NCBI GenBank assembly: GCA_905182985.1
Contig: CAJJDN010000189.1
Coordinates: 46,261 to 110,260, forward strand
DNA from: Paramecium sonneborni
Taxonomy: Eukaryota; Ciliophora; Oligohymenophorea; Peniculida; Parameciidae
DNA: 64,000 bases
Direction of reading: 5' to 3'
Shown here: piece after piece, positions 43,729-56,500 of the stretch
Layout: each line of letters starts with the position of its first letter
Position numbering within the stretch: the first letter of the stretch is position 1
The notes under the pieces: model-generated
What the model was told of the DNA's origin: nothing
The model's input: the letters and a program-made list of their open reading frames with translations, nothing else
The model's database searches: none
Made by a program: the position numbers and the translations under genes

Positions 43729-44771
43729 AATCTAACCATTATTTTTTATATTATTTAGATTTAGTAATAAATGGGTGATGACTGATAATGCTTAAAAAAA
43801 TAAATAACTGTTATTCATAGAATAAAAAATAAATTGATTCTTAATGAGCATAATCAAAAAGCATTGTTTAAAAGAAAAGCACAACTATCATTAAATAATC
43901 CATTTGATTTCTATTGAATTAAAGTTACAAAAACTAAACCGATAGATTAGCGATATTAACTAAGCAACTGTAATAAATCGGTTTAAGTATGAAAAAATTT
44001 TGATAAATCAAAAAAATTTTTTGAAGCTTGAAATCCAAAATAAACAAATTATCCGAAACTGATCGTTCTCAGGTTCCCTATTTTTAAATAGAAATGTAAA
44101 ATTTAGTGAAATAGGATTATAGCTTGTACTAATGAAATTGAACATTAAATTTGAATTAAACAAGGGATTATAATATGCTGAATTGTAACCCATAAAGAAC
44201 ATGATAAAATTATTTAAATATACTTAGGGTAATTATTATTCAAAATTTAAATATAATTATATTACATTACTAACTTCTTTATACTATTGAGATTATTTCT
44301 TAATAATGAAAATTGAAAAAATGTTTATGAAACAATTTATTAAAAATAATAGAAATTATTAATGATATCAAAACTAAAAGATATTTTTTAATTTTATTAA
44401 AGAGATTGCCTTAACATTCATAAATAAAATTTTTTGCATAATTATAAATATCTAATTAAAATATTATTAAGAATGAAAAAAAATGAAGCATCATTGTTAG
44501 CTTTGATGATATCTTATAACTCTCAGTTTGTTAATCAACTGGAAAAGTAAGTTATTATTGGGAGGATTAAAAATTTACTAATGGAATAAATGTAGGAGGC
44601 TTTAATGTCCCTTCATAATCAAAAATAGCATATTTTATAGATTGTACTGGCTATATAACTCTCTCTTCATAATAGTAAAATTTAGTAAGTGAAAATGAAG
44701 TAGAATTGATTACAGGAGAATACATATAAGGGAATTTATTTTTTAGGGTACTTGGTCAAATCAGAATATAA
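43729..44771. repeat. Assembly duplication 6, copy 2 (1043 bp)
   Basis: Second copy of 42685-43727; the right flank continues from this copy. Confidence 0.95.
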
Positions 44772-45130
44772 ATATAAAAATAAGAGGATTTAATTATCAA
44801 TTTTAGTATTCTTCACCTAATTAATATTCATAATCAAATGGATTTGCGATAGTAGAAAAAATGATGTTAAAACTGTAAAATTTGAAATTACCTAATCAGA
44901 AAAGAATATAGTGGAGCTAAATACAAATCAAATCAATAATGGAAAAGTTTCAATAAGAAATTTTTATATATCAAGATTATATTGTAATCCTTATGTTAAT
45001 CTTGTAATAGTGTAGATTATGATTAATGCTCAAGCTATTATATTGGATTGCCTGTCAATAATATTTGTTAGTAATATTCAAACGATTAATATTTAATCGA
45101 GAAAGTATGCAAATCAACCTTAGGTTTTTA
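44480..45130 (+). pseudogene. N-terminal fragment of a cysteine-rich surface-type protein (first paralogue)
   Basis: The frame SYYWEDQKFTNGINVGGFNV, then KIAYFIDCTGYITLSSQQQN and VELITGEYIQGNLFFRVLGQ, up to a TGA. Another frame gives GTWSNQNINIKIRGFNYQF. Both are beta-rich blocks of the type preceding the Cys-rich part in large secreted Paramecium proteins. The fragment stops before any Cys-rich repeats; the next gene starts afresh at 45155, so this may be the truncated upstream member of a tandem pair. Its left part also occurs at 43436-43727. Confidence 0.4.
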
Positions 45131-45154
45131 TTATCGTTCAAATTATGATAGTAC

Positions 45155-48100
45155 ATGTATTTTAATGTAATATTTTTTTTAATAATTCAAGCAAGTGCTT
45201 TGTTTATTGAATAGATTTTTCCGAATGAAGAGAGATATTCAATAAAATTTTCAGATTTGTTCAATAGTTCAGAATTTGATTAAACAAATACAGGATTATT
45301 ACACGGGATATTCACTAAAAATTCTGGTACTTATCGATTTGTTGATTTATCCTAATTTTAATAAGGAATTTGTTTGATAGGAATAAGAATGATGATATCA
45401 TTTTATAATGATATTCCTATAGGAGGAGGAATAAAATTTGAAATTAATAATACTTATTATGGATCAATATTAAATACAAATGAAGGTAAGAAATTTCACA
45501 GAACCAAATTATATCAAGTAGATTAATTTGCATGCTCTACTCTATGGACTAGTTGCTAAATATCTACAATATTCTTATTTGTTGATATTCCAAAATATTC
45601 TTTTGTATTTACAGCATTTGGAAATTACAAGTAAATATTAAATAGATAAATTCATTAGAACTGCAACTGCAGGATGAACTTTAAGAGAATTTGAGGTATC
45701 TTCAGGATATTGTTAATCCAATTGTAAATTTTGTGAGATACCTTACATATGTTAAGTATGTAACGATGGATTATATATATCAAGTGAAGGTAGAATTAAC
45801 TGAACTAATTAAGTTAGAATTGTGTTCCATGCAATGGATATTACGAAACAATAAATTCAAACTTTTGTGATTCTTATGATTAAGAAACTCAATGTATTAA
45901 TGAAGTTAGCTAGATTCCAAATTTTTAATAAAAAATGAGTATTTTAGTCAGATAAATGATCCATTATATATATTAATAAATATTCATTTAAACAATAAGC
46001 CTCAAAGTATGTTTTAGTTTCATAAAAATCTGTAAACTTTTTAAAAGGATCAAATACAATTAATGGATAAGTTTTATAATAATTAAATTATAAACTCTTA
46101 ATCTTTAATCTGTATCTGTTATCCATTTTGGTTAGGCAAGTATATTTTTGGAGGATAATTTGTTTGGAGTTAAGAAAAATTTAAAATAACTCATTAACTT
46201 AAAAATCCACATCATAACACTAGGGTTTTATATTTTATATGGTAAGAATTTTCCATCAGATGGTTAATTCATTTACATTTTTGAGTCTAAGTAATCAATA
46301 ATAAAATCTAGAACAAATGATGATGGAACAATGAAATTTATACATAGTAATTCTTCTAATACATTAACTTTGTATTGGGAATGTTCAGGTAGTAACAGAA
46401 ATCCTTAAGATTCATATTGTGGAGTATATGGATATAATGTTATTGTTCATTATTGCTAGCCAAATTGTTTATAATGTCTAAATTATAATGCTTGTTCATT
46501 GTGGGATATAGATGTTTCATTAAAATATAAAATTATAATTCAGTCAAACTAAAATTTCTTACAGAGAAATCATGTTAAGCTAGAAAATATTAAGAATAGA
46601 AATGTTTATCTTGTCCTGCAACTTGTCTTACTTGTACATCTGCACACAAAATTGTTAAAGTTGTATATCAACATATAGTCTGATTAGATAAAGATATAGC
46701 TGTTTAATGAATTAATATAAAGCAAATAATTAATGTTATGAATGTCCAATCGATGTAATCAATGTCTGAGTGATACTTATTATTTAGAATGTTTGATTGA
46801 AAATAAAACCAATTACATAATGGATAATGTGTATGTTTAGATGGTTATTATTCTGTAAGTTCTAATCCAGTTTGTTAAAAATGCAAAAGTCAATAAATGT
46901 TAATGTATTTCAGGTATGATCCTCAAATTCTTGTATTGCATGTCATTCATCTAGTCTAAGTTGTTTTATAACAAAAATCAGTGGTTGTTTATCTTGTGAT
47001 TTAACAACAAATAGAATATTAAAAGGATTACAATGTTCTTGTAATCCAGGGTATTATGAATAAAGTAATAGTTGTGGAAGTAAAATATATATTAAACTTA
47101 AGGTTGTCCCATAACAGAAATTAATCACTAACACAATGTTATAAATTATGTTCAAATAATACTTTGATTTGGTATTCAGTAACATGTTAATCATGTAATC
47201 CTGGATTTTAACTTGTTCTTGGTGAATGTATGCGTGTATGTGGAAATTTTTAAATAGTTGGATATGAATAATGTGAAGATGGAAATTTTGATTTAGATGA
47301 TTTGTGCTTTAATTGCTAATATTAATGTCCTAATGATTGTTAAACTTGTAATTAAACAACCTAATTACCATGTTCAGGTACAAGTGAAGATGGAATTGTT
47401 AATGGTAATGAAGAATGTGATGATGGTAATGATAGATAATTTGATGGATTTTACAATTGTAAATTTTAATGTGCATAAGCTTGTACAAAATGTGTAAAAG
47501 GTATATGTGTATAAAGTGTTACACAACTATTCAAAAATAGTTTTTTGATGTCTTCCTAAAATTGTTATGAGAAATGAGGAAATGCATATGCATATTTAAT
47601 TGAAAGTGATTATTGTCTAAATGAGACATCTATTAATGTTGATGAATGTTAAAATTGCAGATTCAATTGCAAAAGTGATTGGTCCAATTGTGATTATAAA
47701 ACTGCAACTTGTTTAGATTGTGATCCTCTTGGATTTAAACCCTATTCCTCATTCTGTAAAAACAATTGTGGAGATGCAATTGTTGCCTATGATAAGTCTC
47801 ATTTTTATTCTGAATATTGTGATTATGGAAATATATTTAAGATAGTTTCTCTTTCTATCTTAAATAGTTGCAGTAGTTAATATAAAAATGAATGCTAAAA
47901 TGGAAGTATTTTTACTAACTGTATAAACACTAGATGTTATGCTTGTAAATAAGGCTTTTATTTGTCCAATGATTATGATTGTTAATCTCAATTTGGAGAT
48001 GCTATCAAGACTTAACTTGAACAATCTAATATTTAATTACCATATAGAGGATGTTTAGATTGTTAGCCAAGATGCTAAAATTTATGTTTAGATTGTAGTA

Positions 48101-49640
48101 CTACTGTTCTAGATTATGTGTTATTCTATTTGTGGAGATTAATATGTTACTCCATGTGAATAATGTGATGATGGCAACCTCATATTTGATGATGGATGTC
48201 ATTTATGTTAAAAGATTTGTATCTAGATTGTTCCATCTGTTAGTATGGCATCTGTTATGATTGTTTTGAAAGCTTTTCTTATTTTAAACATTAATGTATT
48301 AAAATATAGGATATATTTAGGGAAAAATCCAACATAATTAATTTAAGCAGAACAAGAGTATGCAAATAAATGCGATTTTTAAGTGCTACGGTTGTTACAT
48401 TTATTGAATGATGCTTTTATATTCATTCCTTCTAAGCATATAAATTCAATCTTCATATCCAAAGGTAGATCTGATTTATCAACGGCATATTCATAATTTT
48501 CAATTGTGGTATATATTTAATTTAACGTTAATAATTCTAGATAACTTATTGGGATATTGTTTAAATTACAAATAGTTTTTCTACTTGACATTACTGTGCT
48601 TCATTTGTTTTTGTACATGAGTATTTGGAGTCTCATCTTGACTTCCTATATATATACTTTATAATTATACATGTGCCCTATGTAGAAGATACTATTGTAG
48701 CTATATTTGTATATTTTGCTCTTATCCTCATATTTTTACTATTGATAATTTAAACCTTGAAGAGCCTCGAAAAACCAACTATTAGTTTAAATTGGAATTG
48801 TTTCGCTGCTAAATGCACCTGTAATTGAAATCAATCCTGATTTCTGAGGACATCTTCAATTCCTAGTACAACCTGATAACCAATTTATTTAAGGTTTACA
48901 AACTTTTTGGCATCTTTTGTAATGCTAACAGAAACTGTTAAAGTTGTTTTTTCTGAAATCTAGGTTTATTTAGATAGCAAGCCATCTATATTTTATAGCT
49001 GTCACCGTTTTTACTCCACAGTAGATCATCATAGAAAATGCTATAAATATTTAAAAAAAAATTACATTGTTTCGTAGTTGTAGTTATTTGAGATTACAAC
49101 TATAATGAGGATGTTTATAAATTATCCTTAGAAAGTTATTACTGATTAGAAATATTTAATAAAGAGTAAAAATTATTGATAGATAAAGCAACTATCAAGA
49201 TGGATGATCTATTCCAAATAAATGAACTAGTGAATCAGAAATAGAAGTAGAAAATTTGTGAATTTAGGATTAAAGAACATTAGAACATAAACTAGGAGAT
49301 AAATCTTAAATGGGGAGTAATAAATGCTTCTATTTTTATTAGCAAAAAGTTGTAATCTTTTTAGAAAGTTTTAATGATATGATTTTCATGACTATTGTAA
49401 CTGTATATGCATTATTTAGAGATGATTTAAGAGTATTATTTGGCGCCATCATACAAAAGGTATATTATATTAGATAAATTTTGAATAATAAAAGCAATTT
49501 ATTTGAACATATTTTTTATAGAGGTTGTTTTTCTGCTTTTATTTGTAAAGTATATAAATTAGTAGGAATATAGTGAAGGAGCACCATTGAGTGCATTGTT
49601 ATTAGAAAGGTTATTTTAAGTATTATTTTTGTAGTGCAGG
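45155..49640 (+). pseudogene. Large cysteine-rich secreted/transmembrane protein (DUF4215-type repeats), decayed
   Basis: ATG at 45155 opens a signal peptide (MYFNVIFFLIIQASALF). A beta-rich domain follows to GNYK at about 45630 (SDLFNSSEFDQTNTGLL; FLFVDIPKYSFVFTAFGN). A 28-nt intron leads to TATAG-stop-TLREFEVSSGYC, a TGA in otherwise fitting frame. A second beta domain contains LYWECSGSNRNPQDSYCG. From about 46400 to 48250 Cys pairs dominate: CPATCLTCTSAHK, CNPGYYEQ, GNEECDDGNDRQFDGFYNCK, CLDCDPLGF and CQPRCQNLCLDC, that is, furin-like and DUF4215 (E-C-D-D-G-N) repeats. Hydrophobic C-terminal segments follow at about 48560-49570 (YRGCFSAFICKVYKLVG). Such proteins are surface or secreted in Paramecium. 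Frame breaks recur about every 150-500 bp. Confidence 0.65.
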
Positions 49641-49836
49641 AAGTAAGATTGGTGAGATTGTAAAAATTACATAAACAAGCAATTTAGTTTTTGGAAAAAT
49701 AGCAGAAAAATTATTAGCATAAGAAATGAAAAAAGAAAATTTATTAGAAAATTCTAATTAACATAAGTACCATAAAGATAAATATAAACTAATAATGTTA
49801 ATTCATACAAAAATGTGTAGATTTATCAGAAAGAAA

Positions 49837-51058
49837 ATGTTAAGTAAATCTAGTACAAATATTGTCCACAATAATCAGCATAAAAATGATGTAATAAAGA
49901 ACTTCTATGATTATGAATAATTGCTTATAGATTAATAGTTCAATTAGTGAAGGAGATGATATAATTTTTTAAAGAAGATTTTCATGGCTGTTTAATATGA
50001 TTTAAAAAAGAAAGTCTATCCTAATCTCACCTCCTAATAAATTATCACATAATCTTTAAATTGATGAAAGATTGAAGAAACTAATATTGGTAAAGAATTT
50101 ACTGAATTAAATAATAAAAGGTTATTACTATATTATCTAAAAGAAATTCCTTATTTATTAGAAGATAACAGAACAAATTCTTTGAAATATTATACTAAAT
50201 TAGATTCCTATGGTTAGCAGATGATGAACTGAAAGCAATTTAGAATGATTATTGTATCTGTACTTCTTTCAGTTATAGCAGTTATATTTTGTAAGGAAAC
50301 ACCGGCTGATAAAATATTGGTAACTGTAAAGAGGGGAAGAGAAAAAATATATTGAAATGATGAGAGAATGGTGAAAATAAAGAATTAGAGGATTATGAGG
50401 ATGAGAAATTAGAAACATTAATAAAAGTAAGTAAGTATTAGTGTTAGAATTAGGAGTAGCTGATTCATAAATTATAGCTTAAAATATGAGTGCAAATGCT
50501 TTTATAAATCCTAAGTTGTTAGGAAAAAAGGGTATATTTGAATTTAAATTTTTTGATATTCGTTTTTATAATAATTTGAAAAGATACTTGTAATTATAAT
50601 TCCAGAAATAGTTCATGTTGTTGGAGATTAATTTTTAGAAAGTGCAAGCAATGTTATAGGAGATGTATTTCTTTTGGTTTTGAAATTCTCTAAAAATGAT
50701 TATTTGGATTGAAATATCGTCGCTACCTGAAGCTAAAGTAGTTTCATCAGGTGAGAAACATACTGAATAGACATAATGAGTATGACTATCCAATTTTCTT
50801 AATTCATGGACTTCTATGTTCTTCAATCTACAATTATCTTTTTCCAATCTTCTTGATATGTGCAATTCATATGGCTTCTGAAAGAGTCCTGCCATTTCTT
50901 CAAAAACATACTCTGTCTCAATTCCCATGCTTTTGACTTCAAACCCTAGCCAAGTGGGAGAACTGTCTATTATATATATTCTCCTCCACCATCCATTGCT
51001 TCTGTGTATAAACTAATAGCAAATGTTTTTCTTCCTCCAACTGGTTATTCATCTAGTA
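49837..51058. repeat. Assembly duplication 7, copy 1 (1222 bp)
   Basis: Same as 51060-52281 (offset 1223), single N at 51059. Confidence 0.95.
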
Positions 51059-51467
51059 NATGTTAAGTAAATCTAGTACAAATATTGTCCACAATAATCA
51101 GCATAAAAATGATGTAATAAAGAACTTCTATGATTATGAATAATTGCTTATAGATTAATAGTTCAATTAGTGAAGGAGATGATATAATTTTTTAAAGAAG
51201 ATTTTCATGGCTGTTTAATATGATTTAAAAAAGAAAGTCTATCCTAATCTCACCTCCTAATAAATTATCACATAATCTTTAAATTGATGAAAGATTGAAG
51301 AAACTAATATTGGTAAAGAATTTACTGAATTAAATAATAAAAGGTTATTACTATATTATCTAAAAGAAATTCCTTATTTATTAGAAGATAACAGAACAAA
51401 TTCTTTGAAATATTATACTAAATTAGATTCCTATGGTTAGCAGATGATGAACTGAAAGCAATTTAGA

Positions 51468-51578
51468 ATGATTATTGTATCTGTACTTCTTTCAGTTATA
51501 GCAGTTATATTTTGTAAGGAAACACCGGCTGATAAAATATTGGTAACTGTAAAGAGGGGAAGAGAAAAAATATATTGA
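51468..51578 (+). CDS. Short frame with signal-peptide-like start
   Basis: ATG at 51468 (also 50245) gives MIIVSVLLSVIAVIFCKETP, a good secretory leader, then ADKILVTVKRGREKIY and TGA. A later plus-strand piece, QNMSANAFINPKLLGKKGIF at about 51705, might belong to it. It may instead be the last helix of the cysteine-rich protein. Family unknown. Confidence 0.3.
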   Translation: MIIVSVLLSVIAVIFCKETPADKILVTVKRGREKIY

Positions 51579-51899
51579 AATGATGAGAGAATGGTGAAAA
51601 TAAAGAATTAGAGGATTATGAGGATGAGAAATTAGAAACATTAATAAAAGTAAGTAAGTATTAGTGTTAGAATTAGGAGTAGCTGATTCATAAATTATAG
51701 CTTAAAATATGAGTGCAAATGCTTTTATAAATCCTAAGTTGTTAGGAAAAAAGGGTATATTTGAATTTAAATTTTTTGATATTCGTTTTTATAATAATTT
51801 GAAAAGATACTTGTAATTATAATTCCAGAAATAGTTCATGTTGTTGGAGATTAATTTTTAGAAAGTGCAAGCAATGTTATAGGAGATGTATTTCTTTTG

Positions 51900-52151
51900 G
51901 TTTTGAAATTCTCTAAAAATGATTATTTGGATTGAAATATCGTCGCTACCTGAAGCTAAAGTAGTTTCATCAGGTGAGAAACATACTGAATAGACATAAT
52001 GAGTATGACTATCCAATTTTCTTAATTCATGGACTTCTATGTTCTTCAATCTACAATTATCTTTTTCCAATCTTCTTGATATGTGCAATTCATATGGCTT
52101 CTGAAAGAGTCCTGCCATTTCTTCAAAAACATACTCTGTCTCAATTCCCAT
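51900..52151 (-). pseudogene. Truncated WD40 gene: N-part with one repeat
   Basis: ATG at 52151 (complement), MGIETEYVFEEMAGLFQ, then CRLKNIEVHELRKLDSHTHY and VYSVCFSPDETTLASGSDD. This is the G-H-x-x-x-V-x-S-V-C-F-S-P-D-x-x-x-L-A-S-G-S-x-D blade of classical WD40 proteins. After ISIQ the expected L-W-D is absent and similarity ends, so only the first blade remains. Also present at 50677-50928 through duplication 7. The longer upstream frame in the next entry overlaps it. Confidence 0.6.
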
Positions 52152-52560
52152 GCTTTTGACTTCAAACCCTAGCCAAGTGGGAGAACTGTCTATTATATAT
52201 ATTCTCCTCCACCATCCATTGCTTCTGTGTATAAACTAATAGCAAATGTTTTTCTTCCTCCAACTGGTTATTCATCTAGTACATTAGCTCCAGCAAATTT
52301 AATTGGAAATTAATTAAGGTCAGCTGAAACTTTAAGTTCATCATTTTCAACAGGAGGAGGCACAGGTAAAACTTTCAGGTAGAAAAGCATTTACTCGTTG
52401 AAGATTTTCCAATAGATATATCATTTACATATGTAGATTTAGCTACTTTTATTTCAGTATGTTATGAATCATCCTTAAAACCTACAGGTTTTCAAGGTTC
52501 CGCATCTTCTTTAGTTTCGTTAAATTGTTCTTCTGACGTTTTTTTTTTGTAATTTAAATA
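51990..52560 (-). pseudogene. Unrecognised minus-strand frames overlapping the WD40 start
   Basis: From about 52555 leftwards: EEQFNETKEDAEP, TGA, KPVGFKDDSQHTEIKVAKST and YVNDISIGKSSTS. After a frame change: VLPVPPPVENDELKVSADLN, FPIKFAGANVLDEQPVGGRK and TFAISLYTEAMDGGGEYI. The sequence is protein-like and well above random in complexity, but I recognise no family. It overlaps the WD40 fragment in another frame, so one of the two was probably joined by rearrangement. Confidence 0.35.
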
Positions 52561-54961
52561 GAAAAAAAGAAATTATTATGTTAGATTTCTCCAATACTAT
52601 CATAATTACATGCTGTCAATGTTCATCTCTCCTACAAATAAATTAGATTGTGTTTTGAAGCGTTAAAATTCCTATTTGGTATTAAGCCTTTTTGACTTTG
52701 AGTTTTAAAAATTGGATAGCAGGTTTATTACTTAATTGTATTGGAGCAGCATGTATATCCTAAAAGACTTTAATTATTTCTGATTATTAGTATTTCCAAA
52801 TATAGTGTTTTAACATGGATTTCTTACATCTCTATTGCTTAACCTAAACAATGATATGGAAATGTATTCAGAAATTTTAAAATGTTCTATATATATTCAA
52901 AATATTAATGGCTGTGGCTATCAATGATTTTATTTTCTTCTTAGATATCTAGATCTGACCATAAAAATATTTACATTAAGCTCTAATTGTTTCTCTTATT
53001 GTCTGATATCTTTCATCATTTAAAATTTGTTTATATACATATGGAACTGAAAAAGAATTTGTTCAATGAGTATATAAATATGAATTATTAAAAAAAAGTA
53101 ACTATTGATTAATTAAATTCTCTAGATCATTAAGACTAAGTAGTTGTTTCAGCTTTGAAGGCCGATTTGACATAATCTTTGGCTGCATTATGTTGCCAAA
53201 AAGTTTCTAATTGATTTATTCTAATGAAGTTTCCTTTTTTAAAATGTAAACTTTTTATAATGAACTATTAATTAATTGAAACACCATAACTCCTTATTTT
53301 AGTTTACTATTAAATATATTCTAGTAATCTCTAGCTGTTACAATTTCAAAATAATAAAAACTTATTATGGATACTGATATTAATTGTGATAAAAAGCTTG
53401 TAAGATGAGTTCAATTATTTAGACCTAATAGAAGAAGAAGTTTTGAAACAGATAAAGAATCTTAATTTAATATTTATAATGAGGCATTATAATATGTCAA
53501 TAATTTGTAAATTCAGGTGCTTGCTCTTTGTATTTGACAATGGCAGCTTATAATAATTTTGGCCATATATTTTCAATCATGTGAAGTTGTTAATAATGAT
53601 AATGATTAAGAAGTATGCAACAGCACTTTTTATGAAAGTAATAATACTATTTGGCTTTTGGTCAATAATCTTGACTTGAAAGGAGTAATAAATAGTTAAT
53701 TTTAGATTTTGGAATTAAAGTTCTCAAAAACAAATGGTTAATAAATATAAAATAAAGGAAAATTAGCATCTGCTATCTTAATTTATATTATTTTTATTAA
53801 AATGAAATAGAATTAATATTAACCAGAATACTTATTATTAACAATAAAATCATTTCTTATTGAAAAATAATGGCAAAAAAAAAGAATTAAATCATTATAA
53901 TCAAATGTAAGGAAGCATTCTTAAAAAAAACTTAGAAGTAACTTTCTTTTTGAGGTTATTAGAAAGAGAAGATAATCCTTTAATGAATTTTTGAAAGAGT
54001 TTCAAGTTAGATATACTTTAAATCAAAAATAAAAGAAATAGGTTTTTGGAAGAAATTATTAACTACATAAATAATTGTTCAAAAGCTTAGAATAGAGGAA
54101 AATCATATATAATAATAAGTCTTGTAATTACATTAACTAGAATGCTAAACGTAATGACTAATAATTATAAATATGTGAGAAACATTTTATAAATAAACTC
54201 AAATGAAATTATTTGAGTATATTCTCCTTTTAAGGAGAAGTCTCACAAAATTAATAATAGTAAGTAATCATATTTAAATTTTCATAAACTCATGATGAGA
54301 CTTTATATCACAATTTTATTGATAAATATATTAAAAGAGAGTTTAATGATGCTAATGTGATGTTAAATCTAAATTATTAATTTGATTCATACAAATGTAA
54401 TTATAATCTTCATTTTTATGAAATATATAATTTATTCTTAATATCAATATTTATATTAATATTGATAAATAAATGCTCTCTTTTGGAGATCTTAAAAGTA
54501 TGCCTCTTTCTGTTTATCTTTTCAATATTGGTAAGCATCATATTCTTATTAATTCTTATTTTTTTATCCAAGATTCAATTTAGGCTGGCTACTATAAAAT
54601 AAAACCATTAAAATCATAAACTTCTGTATGAGTAATGTCTTATAATCCTTCTTTCAGTTAAACCGTATATTTTATTAAGCAAAGTCAAGATAAACTTTTC
54701 AAATCTTGTTTTAACATATTTTGCTCAGCATATTATACTAAATATGTTTGCCTGATCATATATTACTCTAGATTAGCCCATTATATGGAGCATTTATTAA
54801 ACTAAGATCTTTTAAATGTATTGATAGATTACATATGAATTTTAATTTTTTTTATTGTTAGATATAATTTTTGAGTCATAATAAAATTTAGATATATTTC
54901 AAAAGAATTTGAAATCTGTTAGAAATCATATGTAATTAGTCAATATAATAATAAATAAATA
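52561..54961. other. Long stretch with unrecognised broken frames
   Basis: Plus-strand scraps include NEALQYVNNLQIQVLALCI at about 53485 and a frame at 54480-54842 (FGDLKSMPLSVYLFNIGKHH) with one TGA. A minus-strand scrap near 53140-53240 reads INQLETFWQHNAAKDYVKSA. No family is recognised. Some are probably relics. Confidence 0.35.
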
Positions 54962-55260
54962 ATGGGTTGTTTCTAACCTAAAGGCATAAATAAAATTGTT
55001 GCAATGTAAACAACAACATAGATTACATCTTTAGGTCAACTGCAGACATACATAAAATATTTTCATTCGGTAAAGTTCTAAGAATCGGGGATTTCGGTAA
55101 AATTCTGACAGCAATAAGGCGAAATAATGTTGAGAAATAGTATGCAATCAAAAAGATTGCCAAAAACAAAGTCAAAGGAAGAGAAACTATGCTAAACAAT
55201 GAAATCTATGTATCTTTCTATTATGGTAGAAATCGATAAGAACTTTATGTAAACAATAAT
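54962..55260 (+). pseudogene. N-terminal fragment of a CDPK-like kinase
   Basis: ATG at 54962 gives MGCFQPKGINKIVAMQTTTQ: Gly2-Cys3 is a classic N-myristoylation plus palmitoylation start, as in ciliate calcium-dependent kinases. After a frame change near 55070, GKVLRIGDFGKILTAIRRNN is the Gly-rich loop, YAIKKIAKNKVKGRE holds the ATP-binding Lys and MLNNEI the helix-C Glu. Another frame change gives IMVEIDKN, where the family has I-L-M-x-I-D-H-P-N. Similarity then stops. The C-lobe and EF-hands are missing here. Confidence 0.6.
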
Positions 55261-55383
55261 AAACCAAGAGACAAAATATTAAGTTTTCGATCATATTTCT
55301 TTATATAACTTCAGAGTCATATACATTAGACAAAAAATAGATTTTAAATATCTTATAATTAAATAGTAATTTTCATTAATTAT

Positions 55384-55720
55384 AATTTTGATTTCTCGAA
55401 TTTATTTGCTAAACTAAAATTAATCAATCTAGATTCAGCATCATCCATTTTGGTTGCTATCATAATATTTTCAACATTATTCTATTTCAACATTTCCTTC
55501 ATTATGAATGTATGGCACTGCAGATTTAGCCTCAGTTATAAAATTTATTTGCCATCTTCATGAATTCCTATATGTTCTTTCATGAAAATTTTTAAACCTT
55601 TGAGGAATCCATTCTAATACTAAATATTGATATCTTGTAAGCATTCTCATGATTTAGCTTTTACTTGATGCAGTTACACATATCCATCCAATTGTTAATT
55701 TTTTAATTAGAATTTAGTCG
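55384..55720 (-). pseudogene. Kinase fragment (hinge to DFG region) on the opposite strand
   Basis: Reading leftwards: LTRYQYLVLEWIPQRFKN is the hinge; AVPYIHNEGNVE with a TGA in place of H-R-D-L-K-P follows; then ENIMIATKMDDAESRLINFS, in which the usual DFG is NFS, and LANKFEKSK. The order and wording match a CDPK/CaMK-type kinase. It covers just the part absent from the plus-strand fragment at 54962-55260, and the two converge tail to tail about 120 bp apart. It has at least three frame breaks. It may be an inverted part of the same gene or a relic of a second kinase. Confidence 0.6.
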
Positions 55721-56500
55721 TTTAATGATTTTTTAATTTAATAAAACATATATTAATAAATAAGATATAGATGTTAAAAAATGAGATAGTATGTAACAAA
55801 AATCTTTTATTTTTTATCAAAGATTTAGTGAAGCATATAATTTAAAATATTGATGAATAACAAATAAATTACTTATGTATTGATCTTAAATATCAACACA
55901 TAAACTATCATATTATTTTAGTCTTCCTATAAATATGGCAGGATTTAGTTATTGAAGTAAAGGAGGAACGATTTTATTACATTGAAGACAAGGGGGATAG
56001 AGAGTTTTGTTTAAGAAATTCTAATTTTTAAAAATCGGAACAGATCTTCTTTATGAGGATCATCAATCAACTTATAATTATCCCCTCTTATACAAATTAT
56101 ATAAGAAGAATACTTATGACAATGCTTTGTTTTGTAGACTCTTAATCTTTGAAATTAAAAAAAGATTTAATTCTAATCGAGATTTAATGCATTTTTTTAT
56201 TTATTTTTTATTTTTGTCATTCAATTTAGTTTCAAGAAATGATTAAATTTTCTATATTATTCCTCATCAATTTCCTTTAATTTTTGTATAATATCAAGTA
56301 ATAAAGTTACTAATATAAATTAATATCCTTAAGAATACATTCCAGGCTAAAATTTTATATTTATTTAACATTTAAGCCAATTATTGCATTTTAGGTTATA
56401 TATCCTAAACTACGTGATAGGATGAAACATCTTTTTAATTGGCTTATTTTCTTAAGGTTTCTTCAAAATTCCTTTGATTTATTTGATATTTTAATTCTTT
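55721..56500. other. AT-rich stretch, no gene recognised
   Basis: Short frames; a minus-strand Pro/Cys scrap (TLYPPC...IVPPLLQ) at about 55950-56010 is not identifiable. Confidence 0.35.

Larger units (their letters stand above)
51060..52281. repeat. Assembly duplication 7, copy 2 (1222 bp)
   Basis: Second copy of 49837-51058; the right flank continues from this copy. Confidence 0.95.

Noticed and set aside
50751..50936. Plus-strand 61-codon frame (and copy at 51974)
   Set aside because: Antisense shadow of the WD40 start on the minus strand.
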